7,711 nucleotides of DNA from Bradyrhizobium sp. (GTDB lineage: Bacteria > Pseudomonadota > Alphaproteobacteria > Rhizobiales > Xanthobacteraceae): the NCBI GenBank assembly GCA_028290305.1, contig JAQGKC010000395.1, positions 1 through 7,711 of the forward strand, read 5' to 3'. A program made the translations under genes and the position numbers. Shown here piece after piece: positions 1-6,686 of the stretch (its first letter is position 1; each line of letters begins with the position of its first letter). The notes under the pieces are model-generated. The model was not told the DNA's origin and did no database searches. It saw only the letters and a program-made list of their open reading frames with translations.

Positions 1-954
1 GCGCTGTACCGAGCGAGAGACTGGCGCATCCTTGTTCAAAGACCGATGCGTTCTGACTCCGTTGTAGTAGCGGGCGTAAGATTTCAGAATGCGACTCAGA
101 TGCGCCTCGCCCAGGACAATCACATGATCGACACTCTCGCGCCGGATCGAGCCGACGAGCCGTTCAGCAACGCCATTCTGCCAGGGTGAGGCCGGTGCGG
201 TAAGCTTGTCCCGGATGCCCATGGCACGCAGTCGGCGTGTGACGACCGCACCATAGATGCGATCCCGGTCGCGGATCATGTAGCGCGGAGCTTCGTTCCA
301 CGGGAATGCTTCTGTGATCTGGCGCGCGACCCAATCGGCGGTCGGATAGGCTGTGACATTGATCCAGACAAGATCTCTGCGACCGAGCCGGACGATGACG
401 AAGGCATAGAGCAGGTCGAAACCGATGGTCGGAACAACGAACAGGTCCACGGCGGCAATGTCCGGCGCGTGGTTGTGCAGGAAGGTCCGCCATCCCTGGC
501 TGGGCGGCCCGCGTCGTTTGACGATGTATTTGGCGACACTCGACTGCGCGACCTCAAACCCGAGCTTGAGTAGTTCGCCGTGGATGCGGGGCGCACCCCA
601 AAGCGGGTTCTCGATGCTCATCCGCCGGATCAGTGCGCGCAGCTCCGTCTCGATCTGTGGCCGACCTGCCCGTCGACGCGATTTCCAACGCCAATAGCAG
701 CGAAAGCCCGCCCTGTGCCAACGCAAGAGCGTTTCAGGCCGAACGATCATCAGCACCTTCAGGATCGATGGAAACCAGCAATACAGCTGGACAAAGAACC
801 ATCGATCATAGTTGGTCAGCTGGGCGCGACCATGCGGCCTACGCCTCAAGACAATCAACTGATGTCGAAGCGCCGCGTTCTCGGCTTCAAGCCGCAACTT
901 CGACTTGAATGGCGAGGCCAGGATGGCCAGAGCGAAACAAAGCAGCCCGATCAT
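1..954 (-). CDS. DDE integrase-core transposase, C-terminus cut by the window edge
   Basis: The minus strand is open for exactly 318 codons from an ATG at 954-952 to base 1 with no stop, so the gene continues past the left edge. An in-frame TAA lies four codons upstream of this ATG, and no clear Shine-Dalgarno sequence precedes it. The N-terminus (about residues 1-40) is a hydrophobic stretch followed by a LRLEAENAALRHQLIVLRRR segment. A helix-turn-helix-like region with WGAPRIHGELLKLG lies at 119-132, and the rve integrase core spans about 160-300. Candidate catalytic residues are D170 (IAAVD), D229 (IRDRD) and E264 (WQNGVAER), with roughly the D-x34-E spacing of IS3/IS481-like enzymes; YARYYNGVRTHRSL follows. 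It should cut and join DNA ends of its insertion sequence. Relatives I recall are about 335-340 residues, so some 20 are missing. Element ends and target duplications cannot be placed because one end is outside the window. Family confidence is high; the exact IS name is unknown. Confidence 0.9.
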   Translation of the reverse strand, partial: MIGLLCFALAILASPFKSKLRLEAENAALRHQLIVLRRRPHGRAQLTNYDRWFFVQLYCWFPSILKVLMIVRPETLLRWHRAGFRCYWRWKSRRRAGRPQIETELRALIRRMSIENPLWGAPRIHGELLKLGFEVAQSSVAKYIVKRRGPPSQGWRTFLHNHAPDIAAVDLFVVPTIGFDLLYAFVIVRLGRRDLVWINVTAYPTADWVARQITEAFPWNEAPRYMIRDRDRIYGAVVTRRLRAMGIRDKLTAPASPWQNGVAERLVGSIRRESVDHVIVLGEAHLSRILKSYARYYNGVRTHRSLNKDAPVSRSVQR

Positions 955-1101
955 TAGGACAGTTTAAGCGGTTCCGTCACGTTATCAACTCGGATGAGGT
1001 TTTCGGTACACACACCCGGATGCCGCATGCGACACTGGATCGACGGTGGTCCGGAAACAGCTTCCGTTCGCGGCATGTCTGTGCCGGGCCGTCGGTTTCT
1101 G

Positions 1102-1274
1102 CTAGGTTATCACCGCCTCGAATTTGTCCATGAGCTCTTTGGCCAGGCTTCAAACGTATTGGCCCGCGCGTTCCGGCGCTCTTCCTTCCGATTAACCGAG
1201 GGATCAACACCTTCGCCCAGCAATTTCTTGGCGTTGTCTCGCTTGATGCGCGCGTCCGCGAGTGACGTCACTAT
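1102..1274 (-). pseudogene. Frameshifted fragment of a tyrosine recombinase (phage/island integrase)
   Basis: Directly in frame with the dehydrogenase remnant, the sequence reads SLADARIKRDNAKKLLGEGV then DPSVNRKEERR and ARANTFEAW. This is the pattern seen where the arm-type DNA-binding domain of P4-like/island tyrosine integrases meets the core-binding domain. After the NTFEAW codons the original frame gives unrelated residues and stops at 1110. Shifting by one base near 1145-1143 restores AKELMDKFEAV, typical of the family, which then hits TAG at 1104-1102. The catalytic domain (R-H-R-Y) is absent. Only about 60 residues of a roughly 400-residue protein survive, so it cannot be functional. 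It points to an old integrated element. I assign the family from motif resemblance alone. Nothing recognisable lies in the ~147 bases between this fragment and the transposase start at 954. Confidence 0.7.
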
Positions 1275-1514
1275 AGCAGCGTCAACACCTTCGCCAGTCG
1301 CGTCGACGATGCCGACCGCTTCGCTACCGCCGATGGCCGGCAAAACAGATTTAAAGCCGTACTCGCCGCGCACAGTCCAAAGATCGTGATTGTGGATCGG
1401 CGACAGGAGGGTGCGGATGCGCACCTGTCCCGGACCCGGCGTAGGAGCCGGCGCTTCTCCGACGACAAGAACTCCGGCGGGATCGGCGAACGCGTGATGG
1501 ATCAAGCCTCGCAT
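1275..1514 (-). pseudogene. N-terminal remnant of an MDR-family (zinc-type) dehydrogenase/quinone oxidoreductase
   Basis: Starting at the ATG at 1514, about 80 codons match the GroES-like N-terminal domain of medium-chain dehydrogenases. Visible segments are MRGLIHHAF (1-9), EAPAPTPGPGQVRIR (20-34), SPIHNHDLWTVRG (38-50) and LPAIGGSEAVGIVDATGEGV (58-77). An ATG eight codons upstream (1538) is in frame, but AGGAGG at 1525-1520 sits five bases before the 1514 ATG and fixes the start there. Full-length members are around 320-340 residues with a Rossmann NAD(P)-binding domain, which is entirely absent here. After residue 80 the reading frame continues into unrelated integrase sequence. What remains could not be an active oxidoreductase. 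The cut probably came from insertion or recombination of a mobile element. Family assignment is confident; the original substrate is unknown. Confidence 0.8.
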
Positions 1515-1539
1515 TGCATCCTCCTGATTTTCGGGCATT

Positions 1540-1926
1540 GCAATGCATGCCGGTTGGGATAGCTGAACCGATCGGAGCGGCAGAGTTTAGCTTGAGTAGT
1601 GAGAAGCGGGCGTGTTCGTCCTGCAACTCTCGCCAAGCTCGCTCTGTGACTGCTGAACAGCTCGCTCGAACGAACCTCGCGATTCCTTCGCGGCCGCTAT
1701 TCCTGCAATCGCAGCACAGATCCTAGCGATCAGGAACACCGCCTCAATGACGTAAATGCGGTGATTTAGGACATCTAGGGCGACGGCGTTTCGACATCGC
1801 CGATTGACACCCGGCGAAAGCCGTTTGCATCTCACATCAGAAACCAAGGTTGTCCAAGATCATTCAATATTTACGAGTCCAACTTGAGCAAACTTCGCAA
1901 CATTAGAGGTTCAAGGAAGACATCGA
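1540..1926. other. Gene-free stretch upstream of the UGSC-like gene
   Basis: I recognise no gene here. The open frames on either strand are short and resemble no family I know. The stretch separates the outward-facing RBS of the dehydrogenase remnant from the start of the plus-strand gene at 1927. It should hold the promoter of that gene, since no other gene lies upstream on the same strand. A perfect TTGACA hexamer sits at 1804-1809. Confidence 0.5.
1804..1832 (+). promoter_or_regulatory. Possible sigma-70-type -35 element (TTGACA) upstream of the UGSC-like gene
   Basis: TTGACA at 1804-1809 is a perfect -35 consensus about 115 bases before the ATG at 1927. The best -10 at usual spacing is poor (TTGCAT 1825-1830 or GCATCT 1827-1832), so the hexamer may be chance. 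An AT-rich patch at 1861-1872 is an alternative location for promoter melting, but no matching -35 is visible. Confidence 0.2.
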
Positions 1927-3630
1927 ATGACGAAAGGTACTTCTTATCAAACGGTTTGGCCGGGAGGTCGTCCTTCGATCGAGGTATTTGCGCCAGCACG
2001 CCGTCCCACGACCCTTGCAGGTCTCCGGATTGCGTTCGTCTGGGACTATCTCTTTCGAGGTGACGAAATCTTTGCGATACTGGAGGAAGCTTTGCGCGAA
2101 GCCTATCCGGATGCGACTTTCGTGGGCTACGAAAATTTCGGAAATACGCTCGGCGCCAATGATCATAAAGTGCTCGCCGAATTGCCCAGCAAGCTTGCCG
2201 AACATGGCGTGGATGTGGTCGTTTCCGGCGTCGGATGCTGCGGCGCATGCACACCGGCAGTCATGCGCGCCAGCGCCGTGATGGAGAAAGCCGGTATCGC
2301 AACAGCCTCGCTCGTGTGCGAGGGCTTTGCAGGGCAGGCCCATGCGGTATCCCCGGGTCTTGGTTGCGCGTGGCTCCCCGTGGTGGAGATGCCAGGATAT
2401 GTCGATAGCTTGAGTGACGCAGAGCTGCGTGAAATGGTGCTGTCCCACACCCAGCATGCCGTGGTGAAATGCCTTACGACGAAGCCCATTTCTCAAGGAA
2501 GGGCAGCAAAATCATATTCGCCCGAGAAGATCGTGGCGACGGGCGATTTTAACGAGGTCAACGACACCTATCGGGCCGAAGGCTGGTCCGACGGCCTGCC
2601 GATCGTCCCGCCAACCACGGACGTGGTGCAAGCCTTCTTGAAATTCACCAAGGATTCCCCGGACAGGCTCATCGGGTGCGTTCAACCCTCCGGGTCCGGT
2701 GTGACAATCTGGAATGTGGCTGTGAATGGCGTAATGGCGGGATGCGCCCCCGAATACATGCCGGTCTTGGTTGCCATTGCCGAGACCATGGCCAGTCCCG
2801 AATACGGGGTCGAGCACAGCGGCGACACGACAGGTGGCGATCCGCTCATAGTGCTCAGCGGTCCGGTCATCGAATCCCTTGGTTTCAATTGCGCAAACGG
2901 CGCAATGCGGGAAGGGGCGAGGGCTAACACCACCGTTGGAAGGTTCGTGCGCCTCTTCCTGCGAAATATTGTCGGTCTTCGCCCGGGTGAAGGCGACAAA
3001 TGCACGTTCGGCCACTCTGCCCGCCTTGTCCTGGCCGAGCACGAGCCGGAAATTTCGAAACTCGGCTGGACGACGTTTGCGGAACGCCGCGGGTTCGCGA
3101 AAGGCTCCAATGTCGTAACGGTAGGACGTTTCACGGGCGACACGGTCGTGGGATCAATCTACGGTCGCGATCCGGAGGACATCGCGCTCTACCTGGCTGA
3201 CGGTCTGATCCGTCAAAGCGGTTGGGAGCTTTGCTTTACTGCTGGCCTTGCTCCCGGCACGCACCGTCCGCTGTTGGTGATAAGTCCGATGGTCGCCAAA
3301 ACGCTGGCGAAGGCCGGAAGCAATATCGAAGATCTCCGAGATCGGCTTTATCGTCACGCCCGGATTACTGCTTGGAAGTTCGAGGCCTACATCGGCAAAT
3401 ACTCAAACTTTGTTCCAGGACGTAGAACGCTGCGGCAACTGCATGATGATGGTCTTGCTGCCGGGCAATTCGCAGAGAGCGACGATCCGAACCGCTTGGT
3501 TCCGATCGTCCAGCGCCCGGAAGACATCCTGATTGTCGTTTCCGGTGATCCATATCGGTCCAACGCGATGGCTTTTGGAAGCAATGGGCTTCACGGCTTT
3601 CCGACCAGTCGGGAAATACGGCTCGCTTGA
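1927..3630 (+). CDS. UGSC-type (seleno)protein homologue with Cys replacing Sec, fused to a large C-terminal domain
   Basis: This 567-residue, probably cytoplasmic protein has no signal peptide or membrane segment. The ATG at 1927 follows AAGGAAG (1913-1919) at seven bases. Residues about 30-185 form an alpha/beta domain with LRIAFVWDYLFRGDEIFAIL (33-52), VGYENFGNT (66-74) and VVVSGVGCCGACTPAV (97-112). The last matches the UGSC family signature G-x-x-U-G-S-C-T, with C105 at the selenocysteine position, A107 for Ser and C108 kept. Residues about 205-567 are a second domain often fused to it in my recollection, with EGWSDGLPIVPPT (218-230), WNVAVNGVMAGCAPEYMPV (262-280, C273 conserved), ANTTVGRFVRLFLRN (333-347) and the terminal PTSREIRLA. 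The C105-G-A-C108 pair suggests thiol redox or metal/organometal chemistry, but no reaction is established for the family. It converges on the AraC-type gene, 106 bases away, and lies near an ABC substrate-binding gene, so a role in processing an imported compound is an inference. Family confidence is good; function unknown. Confidence 0.8.
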   Translation: MTKGTSYQTVWPGGRPSIEVFAPARRPTTLAGLRIAFVWDYLFRGDEIFAILEEALREAYPDATFVGYENFGNTLGANDHKVLAELPSKLAEHGVDVVVSGVGCCGACTPAVMRASAVMEKAGIATASLVCEGFAGQAHAVSPGLGCAWLPVVEMPGYVDSLSDAELREMVLSHTQHAVVKCLTTKPISQGRAAKSYSPEKIVATGDFNEVNDTYRAEGWSDGLPIVPPTTDVVQAFLKFTKDSPDRLIGCVQPSGSGVTIWNVAVNGVMAGCAPEYMPVLVAIAETMASPEYGVEHSGDTTGGDPLIVLSGPVIESLGFNCANGAMREGARANTTVGRFVRLFLRNIVGLRPGEGDKCTFGHSARLVLAEHEPEISKLGWTTFAERRGFAKGSNVVTVGRFTGDTVVGSIYGRDPEDIALYLADGLIRQSGWELCFTAGLAPGTHRPLLVISPMVAKTLAKAGSNIEDLRDRLYRHARITAWKFEAYIGKYSNFVPGRRTLRQLHDDGLAAGQFAESDDPNRLVPIVQRPEDILIVVSGDPYRSNAMAFGSNGLHGFPTSREIRLA

Positions 3631-3703
3631 TCGATCGTTGCGTTTGAATTGGCCGACGTTCGGGTACCGGGATATTACGGCTGGATCGCGTGCACCATGC
3701 AGG

Positions 3704-3722
3704 GAAAGGCTCTTCGCTTTTC
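3704..3722. terminator. Weak hairpin between the convergent UGSC-like and AraC-type genes
   Basis: GAAAGGC (3704-3710) can pair with GCTTTTC (3716-3722) around a TCTTC loop, with one G-T pair. It lies between the two convergent stop codons. The stem is short and there is only a four-T run inside the arm, so a terminator role is weakly supported. Confidence 0.2.
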
Positions 3723-3736
3723 GACGCAACAGTTGC

Positions 3737-4600
3737 CTACGGGTATGGAAGCGGGAATAAGCGCGGGTGGGCGTTTGCCGTCTGCGACTGGAACACAAGG
3801 TGGTCTTTCCTAAACCGGCCCGGCGTGATGCCGGTGACCCGCTTGAAGGCGCGTGTAAGGTGGGCCTGGTCCGCAAAACCCGTGGCAGCCGCCACGTCTG
3901 CTACGGCCTGCCCCTTCGATAGCAGTTCAAGACCCCTGTGTAGACGCCGTTGCATGTGCCAAGCATGCGGAGGCATGCCGACAATCGTCGTAAAGCATCG
4001 GACCAGCAGGAAGCGGTCGATCCTCGCAATTCGCGCCAGCTCGGTCAGCGTCACGTTTTGATGAAGAAATGCAGCGAGATAAGACTTGCAGGTCTCGACC
4101 GCCCGCAGCTCCGTGGGCTTGTGCGATGCCCTCCGCGGAAGACGGGCGTGACGAGTAAGAAAGCATTCCAGCATTTCCAGAAGCGCTTCTTCCTGCTGCA
4201 AGACGGGTGTGCCATTGAGGCTGCGAAGCAGGGTCTGGAGCACAGATTTCGTCCCGGCGTCGGAGATTTTGGTCTCGCACAGAAAGCGCGAGCCCTTGGG
4301 ACGATGTTGTTCGAGCACGTCCGAAGGAATCGTTATCGAGTGATAAAACCACCCAGCTTCTACGCCTGGCTCTGCTGAGTGCACTTCATTAGGCGGCACC
4401 GCCAAGATCGTCCCCGCATCGGCCGAATGCGTGACACCTCGGCAATGGAGCGCCTGCACGCCATCGCCCAAGAGCGAAAGCATCAACCCGTCGTGGCTAT
4501 GCCGGGGCAAAACATGGCCGCGGTATCGTCCCGCGACGACCTCCATCCCGCCCAGATCATGCAGTTTGAGGCCGCGAGGAATAGCGCTCTGGATTGCCAT
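3737..4600 (-). CDS. AraC/XylS-family transcriptional regulator with N-terminal cupin
   Basis: The protein is 287 residues, the usual size for an AraC activator with a sensing domain. The N-terminal half (about 10-150) is a cupin-like effector domain with LPRHSHDGLML (31-41) and PPNEVHSAEPG (69-79). The C-terminal half (about 180-267) is a double helix-turn-helix: first HTH VTLTELARIARIDRFLLVRC (183-202), then MPPHAWHMQRRLHRGLELL (209-227), and second HTH VADVAAATGFADQAHLTRAF (233-252) closing with GITPGRFRK. It should bind a small molecule and activate or repress nearby promoters. A TAA lies four codons upstream in frame, so the ATG at 4600 is the first ATG; no strong RBS precedes it. It converges on the UGSC-like gene and diverges from the ABC substrate-binding gene. 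The likely target is the shared upstream region 4601-5028, but the effector is unknown. Confidence 0.92.
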   Translation of the reverse strand: MAIQSAIPRGLKLHDLGGMEVVAGRYRGHVLPRHSHDGLMLSLLGDGVQALHCRGVTHSADAGTILAVPPNEVHSAEPGVEAGWFYHSITIPSDVLEQHRPKGSRFLCETKISDAGTKSVLQTLLRSLNGTPVLQQEEALLEMLECFLTRHARLPRRASHKPTELRAVETCKSYLAAFLHQNVTLTELARIARIDRFLLVRCFTTIVGMPPHAWHMQRRLHRGLELLSKGQAVADVAAATGFADQAHLTRAFKRVTGITPGRFRKDHLVFQSQTANAHPRLFPLPYP

Positions 4601-4638
4601 GGGGCGAGTTTAGGAGTCCGGCGGGAGAGGGCAAGCGT

Positions 4639-4660
4639 TTTGCAACGCCTCGCTTTGCAA
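4639..4660. repeat. Direct repeat TTTGCAA x2, candidate regulator site
   Basis: TTTGCAA occurs at 4639-4645 and again at 4654-4660, start-to-start 15 bases, about 39-60 bases upstream of the AraC-type start. Two direct half-sites on related helix faces are a common arrangement for AraC-family operators, though 15 bases is not a whole number of turns and the 7-mers may be coincidental. Confidence 0.25.
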
Positions 4661-4682
4661 ATTATCCAATAACGTTCAAGCG

Positions 4683-4706
4683 TCCATGTTCCTCTTCTGG
4701 CATGGA
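4683..4706. repeat. Inverted repeat TCCATG-N12-CATGGA
   Basis: Perfect six-base arms at 4683-4688 and 4701-4706 span 24 bases in the divergent promoter region. This size fits a dimeric regulator operator. It is short enough to arise by chance. Confidence 0.25.
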
Positions 4707-5014
4707 AAGACGCGGGGAAAATTGAGGAACGCGCCCCAGCGACGGTTGCTACAATTGTTGCGGCGACTGGGAGCGGAGTCACCACCAAATTGATCTTACG
4801 GCGCGCTGGTCTAGGCCGGCCCCGGAAAAAAATTGCCGGCGTCTCCGCAAGCAAGCCGATCTACGAGATGGCTGCGTCAGCAGATGCGGTCTTGAGCTCG
4901 GACCGACCAAAAGACGCGAGTCAATCGCGCACAGTTCCTCAAGCGACCTGATGAAGCCCGAACGTTGTCGGACCTCGTAACAATGTGGGGTGCGGTCATG
5001 CCTGTAACTTCCAG

Positions 5015-5020
5015 AGAAGG
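5015..5020 (+). promoter_or_regulatory. Ribosome binding site AGAAGG that decides the start of the ABC substrate-binding gene
   Basis: AGAAGG at 5015-5020 is eight bases from the ATG at 5029 but only two from the in-frame GTG at 5023. The spacing favours the ATG. Confidence 0.6.
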
Positions 5021-5028
5021 TAGTGGAA

Positions 5029-6243
5029 ATGTTGAACTCTAAGTTCGGCGCAACGTTGCTGACGCTCCTGATTATGGCGCCGATTACCACGCTGCAGGGT
5101 CTGCGCGCTGAGGAGGCACCCGTTCGTATAGGCGTTATCAACGACCAATCGGGCAACTCCGCAGATGTAACAGGGCAGGGCTCGGTGATTGCGGCCCGGC
5201 TTGCGATCGAGGATTTTGGCGAGAAAGTGCTTGGGCGTCGCATCGAACTGCTCACCGCCGACCACCAGAACAAGGCTGACATCGCGGCGTCTATTACACG
5301 GCGATGGATAGACGTAGAGAATGTCAGTGCCATCGTCGATGGGGGTACGTCCGCGGCCGGCTTAGTGATCCAGGACATCGTGAAGGAGAAAGGAAGGATC
5401 GCCATGTTCTCGGGCCCGGCGACTTCCGACCTCACTGGTAAGGCTTGTTCGCCCCTCGGATTTCACTGGACTTACGATACTTATGCGCTAGCCAATACGC
5501 TTCCGCAGGCGATGGCCAGATCCGGCGCCGATACATGGTTTTTCATAACCAGCGACTATGCGTTTGGCCATGCGCTCGAGCGAGACGCGACGACGGCCAT
5601 CGAACGCACTGGCGGAAAAGTACTCGGTCACGTGAGGCACCCGCTCGGGACCTCTGATTTCGCTTCCTTTCTGCTGCAGGCACAAGGATCCGGTGCCAAA
5701 ATCATCGGCCTCGCCAATTCCGGCGATGATTCATTGAATACGATCAAACAAGCGGCAGAATTCGGTATCGTCGAGGGTGGTCAGCGAATTGGAGGGCTTC
5801 TTCTTCTCATAAACACGATCCATGGCCTTGGACTTAAAACTTCGCAAGGCATTGTGGTGACTGAAGCCTTCTATTGGGACATGGATGATGAAACCCGGCG
5901 CTTCTCCCGGCGCTTCGAAGCGCTCGCCAGGAAGAAGCCCAATATGATCCAGGCCGGTGTCTATAGCGCCGTCAGTCACTATCTGAAGTCCGTGCAGAAG
6001 GCGGGATCAATCGCTGGGGCGGCCGTTTCCGATGCGATGCGTTCGCTGCCGGTCAACGATTTCATGAGCAAAGACGTCAGGATTCGTAAAGATGGCCGCG
6101 TCTTACGTGATATGCATTTGTTCCAAGTAAAATCTCCATCGGAGTCCAAAGGGCCCTGGGACTACTACAAATACCTCTCCACCGTTCGTGGTGAAGACGC
6201 TTTTAGGCCTGTGGCTGAGAGTGAATGTCCGCTGCTCCGCTAG
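5029..6243 (+). CDS. Periplasmic ABC transporter substrate-binding protein, branched-chain amino acid type (Peripla_BP_6)
   Basis: From the ATG at 5029 the protein is 404 residues. A GTG two codons earlier is in frame but sits too close to the RBS. Residues 1-27 are a Sec signal peptide with a long hydrophobic core (ATLLTLLIMAPITTL) and likely cleavage after LRA. The mature protein begins VRIGVINDQSGNSADVTGQG, the opening of type-I periplasmic binding folds. Further family segments are EDFGEKVLGRRIELLTADHQ, SGPATSDLTGKACSP, TWFFITSDYAFGHALE, TSDFASFLLQAQ, TEAFYWDMDDETRRFSRRF, QAGVYSAVSHYLKSVQKAG, and SESKGPWDYYKYLST near the end. It should capture a small ligand in the periplasm for an ABC importer. 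No permease or ATPase gene is in the window, so it is an orphan here or shares a distant transporter. It is transcribed away from the AraC-type gene, which probably controls it. The subfamily covers amino acids, amides, urea and aromatic compounds, so the ligand is open. Confidence 0.92.
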   Translation: MLNSKFGATLLTLLIMAPITTLQGLRAEEAPVRIGVINDQSGNSADVTGQGSVIAARLAIEDFGEKVLGRRIELLTADHQNKADIAASITRRWIDVENVSAIVDGGTSAAGLVIQDIVKEKGRIAMFSGPATSDLTGKACSPLGFHWTYDTYALANTLPQAMARSGADTWFFITSDYAFGHALERDATTAIERTGGKVLGHVRHPLGTSDFASFLLQAQGSGAKIIGLANSGDDSLNTIKQAAEFGIVEGGQRIGGLLLLINTIHGLGLKTSQGIVVTEAFYWDMDDETRRFSRRFEALARKKPNMIQAGVYSAVSHYLKSVQKAGSIAGAAVSDAMRSLPVNDFMSKDVRIRKDGRVLRDMHLFQVKSPSESKGPWDYYKYLSTVRGEDAFRPVAESECPLLR

Positions 6244-6686
6244 GTGATTGCGCTTCGGAGGGAAGTGCTCGCGACGGACGCCATTAAGCCAGGCGAAACT
6301 ATATTCGTCCAATTCCGCCGTGATAACTCGCCCGCTTTGATCTCTTCCTACGCCGCCTGCTCTGCCGCATACTTGGTTATATCAAAAAGCAGCGGGGTTG
6401 GGACAGCATGACCGCACGATTAGATCGGTTCTCACTCGTTACCGCTCCGTTTTCCCTCTACTTCCTTGCGTTGGTGTCGCGCCCCGCTTGGCAGTCCTCT
6501 CTGCAAGCTGCCGAAATACGTTCGCCATTACCCATCGCTAGATGAAAGGTGGGGTTCAGGCCACAAGCAATCAATGTGACTGGCGGTTGTGGATGCATTA
6601 GCCGAACGCAGAAGTATTTCGGATAGCACCACCCGGAACCTCGAACGCAACCGCGCCCGTCATCGCTCTCTTCGGAGTTTCCACAG
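6244..6686. other. Gene-free stretch between the substrate-binding and MFS genes
   Basis: No recognisable gene occurs in these 443 bases apart from the hairpin at 6250-6268. A 45-codon plus-strand frame starts at ATG 6408 and ends at 6545, but it lacks a good RBS and resembles nothing I know. The place where permease or ATPase genes would be expected in a transport operon is empty, and the sequence looks non-coding or too decayed to identify. The MFS promoter should lie in its right half; I cannot point to one. Confidence 0.5.
6250..6268 (+). terminator. Hairpin just after the substrate-binding gene
   Basis: GCGCTTC (6250-6256) pairs with GAAGTGC (6262-6268), including one G-T pair, around a GGAGG loop. 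It starts seven bases after the stop codon. There is no T-run, so intrinsic termination is doubtful; it may protect the 3' end or mark a Rho-dependent end. Confidence 0.3.

Larger units (their letters stand above)
4601..5028. promoter_or_regulatory. Divergent intergenic region between the AraC-type regulator and the ABC substrate-binding gene
   Basis: I see no gene in these roughly 425 bases. Because both flanking genes read outward, it should hold both promoters and any operators for the regulator. Three candidate sites are visible: paired TTTGCAA boxes at 4639-4645 and 4654-4660; a dyad TCCATG-N12-CATGGA at 4683-4706; and a palindrome ACAATTGT at 4751-4758 flanked by GTTGC repeats (4745-4749, 4757-4761). 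A GATAAT hexamer on the minus strand (4666-4661) is a possible -10 for the regulator, without a convincing -35. None is proven. Confidence 0.45.

Noticed and set aside
1587..1847. 86-codon minus-strand frame with a hydrophobic centre
   Set aside because: No RBS or family resemblance, and it lies in what should be the promoter region of the next gene.
2236..2250. Possible in-frame UGA/selenocysteine in the UGSC-like gene
   Set aside because: The codons here are TGC TGC GGC GCA TGC; there is no TGA, so standard translation is expected and no Sec insertion is needed.
1903..2496. 197-codon minus-strand frame opposite the UGSC-like N-terminus
   Set aside because: It mirrors the well-matched plus-strand gene and shows no family features.
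4779..5435. 218-codon minus-strand frame opposite the start of the ABC substrate-binding gene
   Set aside because: It overlaps a strongly matching family protein on the other strand and resembles no protein; it is a by-product of GC-rich codon use.
6408..6545. 45-codon plus-strand frame with a partly hydrophobic middle
   Set aside because: Weak translation signals and no recognisable family; too short to support as a gene.
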